A stretch of DNA of 64,000 nucleotides, taken from assembly GCA_034359265.1 (NCBI GenBank), contig CP136891.1, forward strand, positions 62,472,001-62,536,000, in the 5' to 3' direction. The notes beneath the pieces were generated by a model, which worked only from the letters and a program-made list of their open reading frames with translations, ran no database searches and had not been told where the DNA came from. Shown piece by piece: positions 1 through 9,933 of this stretch. Numbering within the stretch: position 1 is the stretch's first letter; each line of letters begins with the position of its first letter. The DNA is from Canna indica (lineage: Eukaryota; Streptophyta; Magnoliopsida; Zingiberales; Cannaceae). The translations under genes and the position numbers were made by a program.

Positions 1-566
1 CCGTTGTACATTGCCCGTGAAATAGCCTCCCAGGCAGCGTAAATGAAGGGCCTTTGGTCCTCGGCCCATGTATAGCGAGCCTGCAAAATAATAATATCAG
101 TACCAATATTAATCATCATGCATGTAAAAAAAATAATAATACGTGCCTCAAACTCGCGTCATAACATGTCGACGTGCTCGCTAGGCACGTGAGACCACGT
201 AGGCCATGCCCCGTGCATGTATCGTCGAATAGTAGAAGAAATGCTCCTCGACACTTCTTCTTGCTCGAACCTACACAACAAAAATAAATTTTAATATTAT
301 ATTATGATATAATGAATTTGTAATGATTCATAATTCATGATATATTACCGCTCCCCAATCACGCTAATAAATCTACGTGACTCTGTGGCTGGTGGAGGCT
401 GCCACCTGTTCGGCCCGCGTGGCCGCCTGCGTCGGGATGTACTAGCCTCGGCAGTATCATCGGCATGAGGATCAGCAACAGGAGGATCAGCAGCATGAGT
501 AAGTGTAGGAGTCTCACCGATCGGAGACTCCGAAGCTCTCCTGCGACGATAACCACGACCAGACAT
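1..566 (-). pseudogene. CACTA-associated plant transposase (Ptta/En-Spm-like), N-terminal exons, broken
   Basis: The minus-strand ORF begins at an ATG at 564-566 with an Arg-rich, Pro-rich start (MSGRGYRRRRASES) and reaches the motif SRRFISVIGE. This resembles the N-terminus of the Ptta/En-Spm transposase-associated family. A plausible GT-AG intron follows (about 271-348). The reading then resumes with FEQEEVSRSIS and a stretch ending HGAWPTWSHVPSEHVDML, also family-like. A TGA at 159-161 sits where the family usually has Trp, so the frame is broken. A further exon-like piece (ARYTWAEDQRPFIYAAWEA) runs off the left edge, after a probable intron near 85-150. The gene is partial, and the family assignment rests on pattern recognition. 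Confidence 0.6.
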
Positions 567-1338
567 ATCTGTTGAATAGACATATAATCAGATTATTGTA
601 TAAATAGTAGAGATCATCTACTTCTTTTACACGAACATACAATCCCCGAACGGATATAAGATTTTGCTAAATCATATCCGACTCGTCGATGCGTACGTGA
701 AACATATCAACTCGTCGGATGGATGATTATTTTCTAAATGTTTCGAGACAGTTCGAGTCCATATTGGACAATTCCGACACGAGTCCAAATTAGACGATTT
801 CGGCAAGAGTCCGAAGTCGACGATTCCGGCGCGCGTCCGAAGTGGACGATTCCGGCACAATGCCGAAGTGGATAATTCCGAAATTAATCTAAACCCTAAA
901 AATTAATCTAAACCCTAATAATTAATCTAACAAATTAAACAATTAATCTAAATAATTAATTAACATATAAATAAAAAAATAAATATAAATATAAATCTAC
1001 TCTTTCCGGCGCCGGAGTCCGGTGGACTTCGGCGCCGGCGTACAGTGTCCGGATAGTGTGTCCGGACACTGTACAAGCTCCGGCGGCAGCCATCGGCCGA
1101 TCGCCGCCGGCCGAAACCCTAAAAATAGGATTTCAGTCGAATTTCCCGCCGGCCGCAACGGGAAGAGACGGTCGGGCGGCGATTAATACCTGAAATCGGC
1201 GGTCAAGGATGAACGGCAGCGTCGGCAGCGGTAGCTCGGCGTCGTCAGCATCAGCAGCGGCGGCGAGAGGCGGGAGGAGGAGGCGGCGGCAGCAGCAGCA
1301 GGAGGAAGAAGGGTCGGGCGCGATCTGCGACCTATATA
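567..1338. other. Non-coding part of the CACTA element
   Basis: This holds the minisatellite at 747-882, an A/T-rich TAATTAATCTAA-like stretch (890-990) and a GC-rich block (1010-1330). The GC-rich block has a short minus-strand ORF (1133-1351) rich in Ser, Cys and Pro. It is probably leader or promoter sequence of the transposase gene. I see no conserved protein in it. Confidence 0.5.
747..882. repeat. ~30-bp minisatellite inside the CACTA element
   Basis: About four to five degenerate copies of a ~30-bp unit containing GACGATTCCGGC and GAGTCCGAAGT-like halves lie head to tail. They sit in the non-coding leader between the transposase-like gene and the subterminal repeats. No coding function is visible. 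Confidence 0.6.
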
Positions 1339-1572
1339 AACTTATCAGCAACGGCTCACTCGCCCGTTAGAAAGCCGTTGCTAATAAGTTATCATCAACA
1401 ACGGCTCACTTGTCCGTTAGAAAGCCGTTGCTGATAATTAAAATCATCAGCAATGGCTCGCGTGTCCGTTAGAAAGCCGTTGTAGATACAATATATCTGC
1501 AACGGCTTGAGCGACTGTAAGAATGCCGTTGCAAATAGCAACGGCTTGAGCGGCCGTTGCTGATAGCTGTTG
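1339..1572. repeat. CACTA subterminal repeats, each a small hairpin
   Basis: Three similar ~50-bp units each start with CAACGGCT (CAATGGCT in the third), continue with GTCCGTTAGAAAGC-like sequence and end with GCCGTTG. A variant fourth and fifth copy follow up to 1572. Each unit pairs AACGGCT with AGCCGTT, so each can form a hairpin. Such direct and inverted subterminal motifs are where CACTA transposases bind; here that role is inferred from position. Confidence 0.75.
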
Positions 1573-1596
1573 CTGAAGACTCAATTTCTAGTAGTG

Positions 1597-2770
1597 TTTG
1601 AGAACCAAGAAACAAGACTCACTCCTAAGAATTGACAACACCCACTAGTGCTTTTTCTATCTACTTTACACTTGGCAAAATTCGCGTCCGAAAAACTGAT
1701 TAAATCAAAAGATGTATGACATGAATACCATAATCCTAAGTCAATTGTGTCCTTTAAATATCTCAATATGCATTTGACCGCACTTAAATGAGACATTCTA
1801 GGGCAAGATTGAAACCTAGTACATGCACAAACGCTAAACATGATATCGAGTCTACTTGTGGTTAAGTAAAGAAGACTACCAATCATATATCGATATCATT
1901 TTTCGTTGACTTTGACACCATCTTCATCTTTGTCAATCTTGATAGATGTGCTCATTGGTGTAGAAGTTATCTTGGCTTCATTCATCCCAAACCTTTTGAT
2001 GAGCTCCTTTGTGTACTTGGCTTGATTGATAAAGATGTCTTTGTTGGTTTGCTTGATTTGGAGACCAAGCATGAAGGAGAGCTCTCCCATCATGTTAATC
2101 TCAAACTCATCTTGCATACACTTAGCAAACCACTTACAATGAGTTTCATTAGTAGCACAAAAAATTATGTCATCAACATAAATTCAAACTAATAAAATAT
2201 CATTTTCATGATGTTTAATAAAAAGTGAAACATCGGCTTTTCCAACGTTAAAACCTTGTTCAATTAAAAAATTTGAAAGCCTTTCATACCAAGCCCTAGG
2301 GGCTTGTTTTAAACCATATAATGTCTTTTTAAGTTTGAAAACATGGTTTGAAAACTCAAAATTTTCAAATCCGAGGGGTTGTTCAACATATACTTCTTCA
2401 TTAATGAAATCATTTAAAAACACACTTTTAATATGCCAAAAGCATTCTAATTGCTTCTAATCTAGCTACGGGAGCATAAGTTTCATTATAATCCATCCCT
2501 TCTTGTTGATTGTACCCTTGTGCCATTAACCTAGCTTTGTTTCTAATTACTAATCCTCCTTCATCTAACTTATTTCTAAATACTCATTTAGTCCCAATTA
2601 TAGATTGTTCTCTAGGTCAAGGTACTATGTCCCATACATCATTTCTTGCAAATTGGTTGAGTTCTTCTTGCATAGCTAGTACCCAAAACTCATCTTCTAT
2701 TGCTTACTTAATGTTCTTAGGCTCTACTTGAGATATAAATGCTACATATTGACAAATATCCTTGAGTTTA
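1597..2770 (-). pseudogene. copia-1 reverse transcriptase and RNase H, broken
   Basis: The minus-strand pieces give, in order, the RT start (MDYNETYAPVAR-like, near 2500-2430), VYVEQPLGFENFEFSNHVFK, the invariant LKKTLYGLKQAPRAWYERL and the catalytic YVDD at 2169-2180. Then come GELSFMLGLQIKQ and the RNase H start MIGSLLYLTTSRLDIMFSVC, ending SLVSWFSN where the CACTA element begins. Several stops separate these pieces, for example near 2184 and 2118-2163. The domain copies RNA into DNA and degrades the RNA template in active relatives. The RNase H DAxxAEY end is missing because of the insertion. Confidence 0.85.
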
Positions 2771-3693
2771 GAGCGCGTTACCACTCCAATTGATGGTTCT
2801 CCTGACTTGATCCATTGGATGATCCCTTATCAACCGATATCCTTTGGGGAGAGGTGGTAGAGATTCTTCTTCCTCATCTTCAACTTGAGGTAGAGTTGTG
2901 GATGATGGTTCTTCATATTGTATTTCCTCATTATTTTCATCCTCCACCTCTTTGTCATGAAGTGTGAGGTCCTCAAGTTCCTCGCCTATATTTACAATCT
3001 TCATATTTCTAGAAGAATCATTAGTTTCATCAAATGTGATATGCATAGATTCTTCAACAATCATGGTTTTACGATTGTATACTCTATATGCCTTAAATTA
3101 ATAGAGTAACCTAGGAAAATCCCTTCATCAGATTTAGAATCAAATTTTCCTAAATGCTCCTTAGTGTTTAAGATGAGACATTTGCATCCAAAAATATGAA
3201 AATATCCCACATTTGGGATTTTACTATTCCAAAGCTCAAAAGATGTTTTCTTAATTTTAGATCTTAATAAAATGCGATTAAGCACATAACAAGAGGTATT
3301 TATGGCTTCAGCCCAAAAATACTTAGGCAAATTATTTTTACATAGCATGGTCCTAGCCATCTCTTGTAAAGTTCTATTCTTTCTCCCAACCATCCCATTT
3401 TGTTGAGGGGTCCTAGGGGAAGAAAAGGTATGTTCAATACCTAAATCATCATAAAATTCAGAATTTTTTTCATTTTTAAACTCTCCTCCATTATCACTTC
3501 TAATTTTTAAAATTGAAACTCCTTTCTCATTTGTAGCTTTCTTAGTAAACTTTTTGAAAAACTCAAGAGTTTTATTTTTCTTGGCTAAAAAGAAAACCCA
3601 TGTAAATCTAGAAAAGTCATCAACTAACATATAGCAATATAGCTTTCCACCTAGACTTGCATCCAAGAAAAAGATCCATGTGCACAAGCTCAA
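2768..3693 (-). pseudogene. copia-1 integrase core and C-terminal linker, catalytic Glu lost
   Basis: A nearly open 210-residue stretch (3061-3693) shows the integrase core: LVDDFSRFTWVFFL (first Asp), IRSDNGGEFKN (second Asp) and SSPRTPQQNGMVGRKNRTLQ. Functional relatives have NGVVERKNR at the last motif. Here codon 3385-3387 is GGG (Gly) instead of a Glu codon, so the DDE triad is incomplete. It continues with KYFWAEAINTSCYVLNR and FGCKCLILNTKEHLGKFDSK. An acidic linker (2768-3064) follows in another frame before RT. Integrase would insert the cDNA into the host genome. Confidence 0.85.
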
Positions 3694-4270
3694 GAATTCT
3701 AGATGTACTAACTTGATTAATGCTATGAAATGAAGATTTAACTTGCTTACCTAGTTGACATGCATCACAAAGTTTATCTTTTTCAAATTTTATCTTGGGT
3801 AATCCTCTAACTAATTCTTTCTTAAATATTTCTTGGATGAGGCTCATGCTAGCATGTCCTAGCCTTTTATGCCACAACCAAGAGTCATTATTCATGGCAA
3901 CTAAGCATCTAACATGGGGATTAGGCAAGACATTTAAATCTAATGTGTAGATATTTTCTTGCCTATTTCCAATAAACATGATATCATTAGATGGTGAACT
4001 CCTAATGATACATTTAGATGCTTCAAAGATAATTATGTATCCATTGTCACACAGTTGTGATATGCTAATCAAGTTATGTTTTAACCCATCAACTAATAAA
4101 ACATTCTTAATGCATGGGTAAGGAAGTATACCTATATTACCAATGCCAACAATCTTACCTTTGGCATTGTCTCCAAATGTGACATGTCCACCATCTTTGC
4201 TTGATAGGGTTGCAAATAAGTTGATGTCACCCATCATGTGCTTTGATCAACCACTATCCAATATCCAAGT
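3620..4270 (-). pseudogene. copia-1 aspartic protease and gag-pre-integrase domain
   Basis: The protease signature WILDSG is followed immediately by an in-frame TGA, then SKHMMGDINLFATL and GHVTFGDNAKGKIVGIG, the usual copia protease context. The gag-pre-integrase domain follows with WLWHKRLGHASMSLIQEIF and a CDACQLGKQVKSSF zinc-binding end, leading into integrase. The protease would cut the Gag-Pol polyprotein. The stop just after the active-site triplet disables it. Confidence 0.8.
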
Positions 4271-4274
4271 GCTT

Positions 4275-5902
4275 CTACTTGCTTGAGGATGCTTCTCCAT
4301 CTACAAAAGGAGAGAAAACTATTTTAGGTACCCAAATTTTTTTGGGTCCTTGAGTGTTAGTCATTTTAGGAACCCATGTAAATATTGTATGTGAGTTCCT
4401 CCTCAAAGCACAATCCTTGGCCATATGGCCAAATATGCCACAAGAAAAACAATTTTCAATAAACTTCCTTCTATTGTGTGTATGAGCATGGAAGTGTGAT
4501 GATTTCTTTTTATGGACAACCTTAGGCATGACATTTTGTAGGATTGTCATCTTTTCATTAAGCATGCAAATTTTCTTTTTCAATGTTAGCATGCTATCAT
4601 TCAAGTGCTATACTTGATCACTTAAATACTTATTTTTATCTTCTAATTTTTTGTTGTCATTTTCTAAGTCCTTCCTTGCTTTCTCTAGGGTGTGTTTCTC
4701 TTCCTTAAGGGTATCTACTTCTTTCCTTAAATCATTGCATGAAAGTAATAAGCTATCATTTTCTAGCTCTAAAGATTTATTATCCTTTTTAAGCTTTTTA
4801 AATTTTCTCCTAATAGCATTAAATTCATCATGCATTTGTTCAAATTCATTTTCAAGCTCTTCTTGAGTAAAAGAAAGTTCACCAAAGTAAATCTTACCTC
4901 ATCATCATTTGCCATTAAGCAATGATTTGCCTTTTCATTCTTTGTGTCTTCTTCACTCGATGAAGTCTCGCTTTCATCCCACGAAGCTATCATTGTCTTC
5001 TTCTTGTCGTTGTATTTGTCCTTTTTGTGAGGGTTAGAGGTGGAAGCCATTTGAGAAGTGGGCAGTCCTTCCTTAGATGCCCGACTTTGTTGCAATGGTA
5101 GCATGTGTAGCTCCCTCTACCCTTTCTCATGCCTCCTCTCATGAATCTCATAAACCTCCTTGCTAACATTGCCATTTCCTCAAGGTGATCCATCTCTTCC
5201 TCGGATGATGAGGATTCCTCTACTCGGTGTGAAGCTTTTAAGGCAATGGCCTTGCCTTTGGGGGCATCTTCCTCCATATATTGCTTCATATGGGTCTCAT
5301 GCGTCATGAGAGCCCCAATGAGCTCGGTGATCTTCAAGGTGCTCATGTCCTTTGCTTCCATGATTGCAATAACCTTGGGCTCCCAAGTTTTTGAAAGGGA
5401 ACGAAGGAGCTTCTTACCTTCTCCTCTTCCTTTATCTCTCTGCCAAGGTTAGCTAATCCATTTGTAATATTTCGAAATCTAGCATACATAGCATCAATGG
5501 ATTCATGCGATAACATTTTAAACATTTCATAATCATGCATGAGTTGATTTATTTTGGATTCCTTTACTTGTGAAGTCCTTTCATGTGTGGTCTCTAGAAC
5601 CTTCCATAGTTCATATGCAGACTTACAGGTAGAAATCCTTTGAACTCATTAATTGATAGATCGTAATATAATGCATTGATGGCCTTTGCATTCGCATTAA
5701 ATAGTTTAATTTCTTCTTGGTCCCACTCATCCATGTCCTTAGTGGGTTGCTTATACTCTACTTGAATCATCCTCCATACATCCATGCCTAGAGATTGTAA
5801 GAAGTCATTCATACGAATCTTCCAGTAGGCATAGTTGTTTCCATTGAATAGTGGTGGAGTATGAGTAGAGGACCCTTGAGCTAGTTGGATTTCACTCGAC
5901 AT
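4275..5902 (-). pseudogene. copia-1 gag with two zinc knuckles and a coiled coil, broken
   Basis: Gag starts at the ATG at 5900-5902 (MSSEIQLAQGSSTHTPPLFN), 44 bases inside the primer binding site. The N-terminal NNYAYWKIRMNDFL motif is typical of plant copia Gag. A CCHC zinc knuckle CYHCNKVGHLRKDC lies at 5062-5103. It is followed by a Lys/Glu-rich heptad-like region (4608-4835) that looks like a coiled coil, then a second knuckle CFSCGIFGHMAKDC at 4410-4451. Gag would form the particle and bind RNA. Frameshifts near 5600, 5343, 4990 and 4605 break it. Two knuckles separated by a coil is a feature of some copia lineages rather than an error. Confidence 0.8.
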
Positions 5903-5945
5903 CTTAATTTGTAGGGAAGATGGTTAAATCTTATCCTACGACCTT

Positions 5946-5957
5946 GCTCTGATACCA
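5946..5957 (-). other. copia-1 primer binding site (initiator tRNA-Met type)
   Basis: The minus strand reads TGGTATCAGAGC, complementary to the 3' end of plant initiator tRNA-Met. It lies two bases inside the 5' LTR end. It primes minus-strand cDNA synthesis and fixes the LTR boundary. Confidence 0.9.
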
Positions 5958-5959
5958 AT

Positions 5960-7355
5960 TGTTGTTTGAAATTTGACACTAGAAGGGGGAGTTGAATAGT
6001 GTGTGTCCCTTGTTTTTGTTTTATCAATTTTCTTTTTGCTTAGTTTCAACTTCAAGTGAATGCAAATGTAACTTAGCAATGTGAATTATCAATTATCAAG
6101 AACAATAATGAACAAACATTCAAAGCAATGCAAACACGATGAAATATAGTGGTTCAGCTAATCGCCTACTCCACTACCTTGGCTCCTCACCAAGGATTTC
6201 TAACCAACTAATTTATAGAACTTATGTTTTCCTTTGAATACAACTAAGGAAACAATTCTCAGCTCTTTGAGAATTTCTAAAACCTATTCACGTAGACAAA
6301 ACACTAATCTACAAAGCCTAACCCTAAGTGTTTCTCTAGCACACCTAGCAAGCTATTACAGGTGAAAACAAGTTTAAAAATAACTTCAAATACAATAAAA
6401 AAGAGCTAGGAATTTGAGAGAAGAACCAATGCTCTTTTCCCAAGCCTTCGAGCCTTCAACTTGCCAGGGGATGAGCTTGAATCGTAGCAGAGTTGAGGAA
6501 AAGTGGGCGCTTGAAGAAGACCGTTGACAGAAGTGCAGGGCGCGCAACAACCGATCTCTTTGAAGGCTTAAATCATTTCTTAAATGCTCAATAATATTTC
6601 TAAGGTGTCTTAAAGGAGTTAGGTGAGGGTTATTTATAACCCTCAACTGAACGGGCTATTCAACGAGCAAAAAACTAGTCGTTACAGTCGTTGGTCGCTT
6701 GCCATTCGATCGTTGGTCGATCGACCGGTCGACCGCCTACGACCGCTATCCTTTCTGTACTTTACTCGCACCGTCCGGTCGATCGAATGGATCTCAACTT
6801 CTTCGATCTGCAATCCGGTCGACCGATCAGTCGACCGATGCACCTTCTGCCAATTTTTGGCATCGGTCGGTCGACCGTCCGGCCGACCGACGTAGCCTTG
6901 AGTCGACTTCTTCACCATCTTCGGTCGACTGATTGGCTACTGCCATTTTGTGGCATCATTCGGTCGACCGACAAGGCTACTGCCAATATTCTGCCTTGTT
7001 CGATTGACCGACCGGTCGACCGAACTCAGGCTGAGGTTGATTTTTTTCTTTATATTTGTTACATGTTTTTTCATAGGTTTAGTTTCCAAGTTCTAACTTG
7101 GATAACCTTACAATTAGGCTTGGGATGGGATCCTAGGGGTATATTACAAGATATCTACCTAATCAATACCTAAGCTTTTTCTTTGACGATCTTTTCTTTC
7201 ATTTCGACGATCTCTTTTTTCCTTCGTTTTTCCAAATGAAGTTCGCATGCTTATCGCAACCTCAACCTGAGCTCAAAACTTCACACATAGATTAAATACA
7301 TATTTGTTATCATCAAAATGAAGATTGAAGCTTAAGAGAAACCCTTAAGCCAACA
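5960..7355 (-). repeat. copia-1 5' LTR
   Basis: On the minus strand it starts TGTTGGCTTAAGGG (7355) and ends CAAACAACA (5960), a TG...CA LTR of 1,396 bp next to the primer binding site. It contains an array of GGTCGACC/CGATCGACCG dyads (about 6700-7030) and AT-rich flanks. Its outer end abuts the tandem array at 7356. The second LTR is not in the window. Confidence 0.85.
6700..7030. repeat. GGTCGACC dyad array in the copia-1 LTR
   Basis: Roughly ten near-palindromic motifs of the form CGGTCGACCG or CGATCGACCG are spaced by short linkers. Several linkers contain a second dyad of the GCCAATTTTTGGC type. All frames translate as Arg/Ser/Thr/Asp repeats, so the ORFs here are by-products of the repeat. 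Confidence 0.8.
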
Positions 7356-7621
7356 TTTGAGCCATAAGTAATAGCGTTGTGGCCAACGATCCAAATTGGT
7401 TAAAATCGAGCTCTGGCTGTTGTAAGGGCTCTGAGGCTATAAGTAGTGGCGCTGAGGTCGGGGACCAATCTCTATGAAAATCGAGCTCGCGAGGAGTGCG
7501 CTTCAAGTCGTTGTAAGGGCTTTTAGGCCGTAAGTAATGACGATGAGACCGACGAGCCAAACTGGTGAAAATCGAGTTCTGGTCGCTGTGGACGTGGGAG
7601 CCCTAGATAGGCATTGAGGCC
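7356..7621. repeat. Degenerate ~75-95-bp tandem array, left part
   Basis: Three diverged units can be aligned, starting near 7361, 7436 and 7527. Each has a GCCGTAAGTAAT-like start, a GAGGCCGACGAGCC-like middle, a GGTGAAAATCGAGTTC-like stretch and GTAAGGGCT. The array continues at 9094-9150 after the solo LTR. It was there before both flanking LTR insertions. Confidence 0.65.
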
Positions 7622-9093
7622 TGTTGTCTTTAGGTTTTCAACCTTGGTCTTAATATCTTAATCTCGGTATTGATGATAACAAACATGGAACTAATATTTC
7701 GTCGAAAAATCTTTCAGGTTCCATATTGATTAGCGTTCGATGTCCTCTATTTGAAAAATCGGAAGAACATTGATCGTCGCGCTTGGGTTTGTCGCGGAAA
7801 ATTCTCGAAGATCAACGTGTGCACCAAAGTCGCATTGGACGAGTCCAAAGATCAAATAAAAGCTCTCCAAGTTGATGCTCATTGAAAGTCGAAACCCGGA
7901 AACCAAGTGCGGAAGAAAAAAGCTGAAGAAATCAAATTCCGCCTAGGTTCGGTCAACCGAATAGGGTAAGAAATTGGCAGTAGCCAATTTGATCGATCGG
8001 TCGATCGACCGAACACTGCCAAATATTGGCAGCGGCTACTTCGATCGACCGACAGAGGCCAAAAATGGGCAGTAGCCCTAGCGGTCGATCGATCTGTCGA
8101 CCGAAAGGAGGATCGCAGAATCGCGCACCTGGCTTTGCTTGCGTCGGTCGACCAGATTGAGGGAACACGAGTTTGCATCGGGCGATCGACCCGTCGGTCG
8201 ATCGCACATAGAGAGGAAGGCAGCGTCATTCGAGCGGTCGATCGGTCGATCGATCGACCAATCAATCGAGCGGTTGTAACGGCTAGATTTTAGCCCGTTG
8301 AGCTGTCGTTTCTTGGTGAGGGTATAAATATACCTCATCTAACCTTTTTTAACTTTCTTCCTTGTCAATTACAGATATTATTGAGCATTCTAAAGGGAGA
8401 TTTGAGCCTTCCAGAGATTGATCAACAACGCTCTGTTCTTCCGCGAACATTCTCGCAAGCGCCCAGTCTTCTTCCTCAACTCAGGATTTAATTCGAGCTC
8501 ATCCCCTTGACGAGTTGAAGGCGTGAAAAGAGCATTGATTTTTTGTTACATTCCTTAGCTATTTTCGTTGTAATCTTTATTGTTTATTTGAACGTATTTT
8601 CTTGGATTTGAATATGTAGAAGACCGGGTGTTAGGTCTTGTTGTGTGAAGTGGTATCCTCGGTGTAGAAGGAGTAAAGCCACTCGTGTAAACGTAGTTTA
8701 CTACGATTAGTTGAGTTATCCTTAGGTTGAGGTGGAAAAGTGCTCTTGGTAGGAAGATGGGATACTTCCGGGTGTGGAAGTGCCTTCGGTTGGAGAGCGG
8801 AGACTTTCTGGTGCAAAGTCCTCGTTGTAAGGAATCTCATTAATCTAGTTAAACTAGTTTGGAAATCCTAAGCGGGGTGCTTAGGTAGTGAAGTAGACAT
8901 TGGGGCCGAACCACTATAAATTACTGTGTTAGCATTGATACTTTGTTTGTGCTTATTGCTTCATATTTATTGCTTCCGCGTGCTATAAATATCGTGCTTA
9001 GCCTAACTAATTAAAAAATGATTAAAACCGGAATTTAGGCAAATTGATTTAGTTAAAATACTATTCACCTCTAGTGTTGCCATTTCGCTTTCA
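7622..9093 (+). mobile_element. Solo copia-type LTR with 5-bp target duplication
   Basis: The segment begins TGTTGTCTTTAGG and ends CGCTTTCA. It is flanked on both sides by AGGCC (7617-7621 and 9094-9098), a perfect 5-bp target duplication. No internal region or second LTR is present, so it is a solo LTR left by LTR-LTR recombination. The 3' end (ACTATTCACCTCTAGTGTT) resembles the complement of the copia-1 LTR end, so the two families are related but distinct. It carries its own GGTCGACC-type dyad array (about 7945-8275). A terminator-like or promoter role is not assigned. Confidence 0.9.
7945..8275. repeat. GGTCGACC/CGATCGATCG dyad array in the solo LTR
   Basis: Many CGGTCGATCGACCG-like palindromes alternate with linkers carrying GCCAAATATTGGC or GCCAAAAATGGGC. 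The same two-part design is in the copia-1 LTR, although the rest of the two LTRs differs strongly. Confidence 0.8.
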
Positions 9094-9150
9094 AGGCCGA
9101 CGAGCTAGATTGGTGAAAACTGAGATCTAGTCGCTATAGGCGTGGGAGCC
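9094..9150. repeat. Tandem array, right part
   Basis: The sequence GGCCGACGAGCTAGATTGG continues the unit interrupted at 7621. It ends with GGCGTGGGAGCCCTAGA, which matches the copy just left of the solo LTR. LINE-1 begins directly after it. Confidence 0.65.
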
Positions 9151-9156
9151 CTAGAA

Positions 9157-9933
9157 AAGGGATTTAATCTTCTAGGATGGAATAATGTAACTACAAGAAA
9201 ATACAAAGGAGGGTTGGGCATAAGGGATTTGGGAATAGTCAAATATTCTATTCATGCAAAAATAATCCTACATTTTTTGAATAAAGAAAACCACTTATGG
9301 TCAAGTACTTGCCAAGTGCAACAATTACCATCCCTGGTTCTTTAGTAGTAGCAAGAATTTTTCATGGACATTCAAAGGCCTCCATGAGGCTATTCAAAAT
9401 CTAAGAAAAGGATTAAGAATTATAATTGGTTCTAGGTTCTAACATTGATATTTTTAATTCCTTTCAACGGATGACCTACTTTTATAAATATGGACATTCA
9501 GCCAAGATACCAAAAAGTCAGTCAATTGATTAAGAATGGTGAGTGGGATCATGAGCTTATCTTAGAGCTCTTTCGTGGACTTCATTACAACAATATCGTT
9601 CAGATACACATTCCAAAGAAAAGTACTAGGGATAAATGGATATGGAGCTTTGATGATAAAGGAGATTTGAGCTGCAAGTCAACTTATAATTTCATAAAAG
9701 AAAGGCATATGGGGGAGACAGCCTCAGTGCACAATTGGAAGAAAGTTTGGAATCTAAGAATCATCCCTAGAGTAAAAACTTTTATATGGAAGTTGCTTTG
9801 GGGAAGGCCGCCAAGAACTTGTTATCTAGCTAAATTTAGCAAATTCATTCCCAATAGCGGCTTTGTTTGTAATAGTGTGAAGGATAGCACTAATCACATA
9901 TTGTTCGAGTGTCCATATGCAAAAAGCTTTTGA
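9157..9933 (+). pseudogene. LINE-1 ORF2 C-terminal part: RT tail and zf-RVT domain
   Basis: The first piece gives GFNLLGWNNVTTRKYKGG followed by LGIRDLGIVKYSIHAKII, the post-RT segment of plant L1 ORF2. A frame break near 9345 follows. A second open piece (9490-9933) holds the zf-RVT domain with DKWIWSFDDKGDLSCKSTYN, then VWNLRIIPRVKTFIWKLLWG, and a partial zinc motif CNSVKDSTNHILFECPYA. In active elements ORF2 supplies endonuclease and RT; here both catalytic domains are absent. Confidence 0.8.

Larger units (their letters stand above)
1..1596 (-). mobile_element. CACTA (En/Spm) DNA transposon, right end only
   Basis: The segment ends at 1596 with a sequence whose complement reads CACTACTAGAAATTGA, the canonical CACTA terminal inverted repeat. 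Just inside are several copies of an AACGGC/GCCGTT subterminal repeat (1339-1572), also typical of this superfamily. The element interrupts the RNase H reading frame of a copia retrotransposon that resumes at 1597, so it inserted after that element. Its other end lies left of the window, so the 3-bp target duplication cannot be checked. A degraded minus-strand transposase-like gene lies at 1-566. What is seen: terminus, subterminal repeats, broken host ORF. Known of the family: cut-and-paste transposition using terminal and subterminal motifs. Activity is not inferred. Confidence 0.85.
1597..7355 (-). mobile_element. Ty1/copia retrotransposon copia-1, truncated by the CACTA insertion
   Basis: Read on the minus strand the order is 5' LTR (7355-5960), primer binding site (5957-5946), gag (from 5902), protease and gag-pre-integrase, integrase, reverse transcriptase and RNase H. 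That RT-after-integrase order defines Ty1/copia. RNase H is cut at 1597 by the CACTA element. The remainder and the 3' LTR must lie left of the window. Stops and frameshifts occur throughout, and the integrase has lost its catalytic Glu, so the copy is dead. Lineage within copia is not certain. Confidence 0.9.

Noticed and set aside
5937..5960. Possible tRNA gene fragment.
   Set aside because: Only the 12-base complement of the tRNA 3' end is present, next to an LTR; it is a primer binding site.
6623..8338. ORFs with RSTDRPVDR-type repeats on both strands.
   Set aside because: They are translations of the GGTCGACC dyad arrays inside LTRs.
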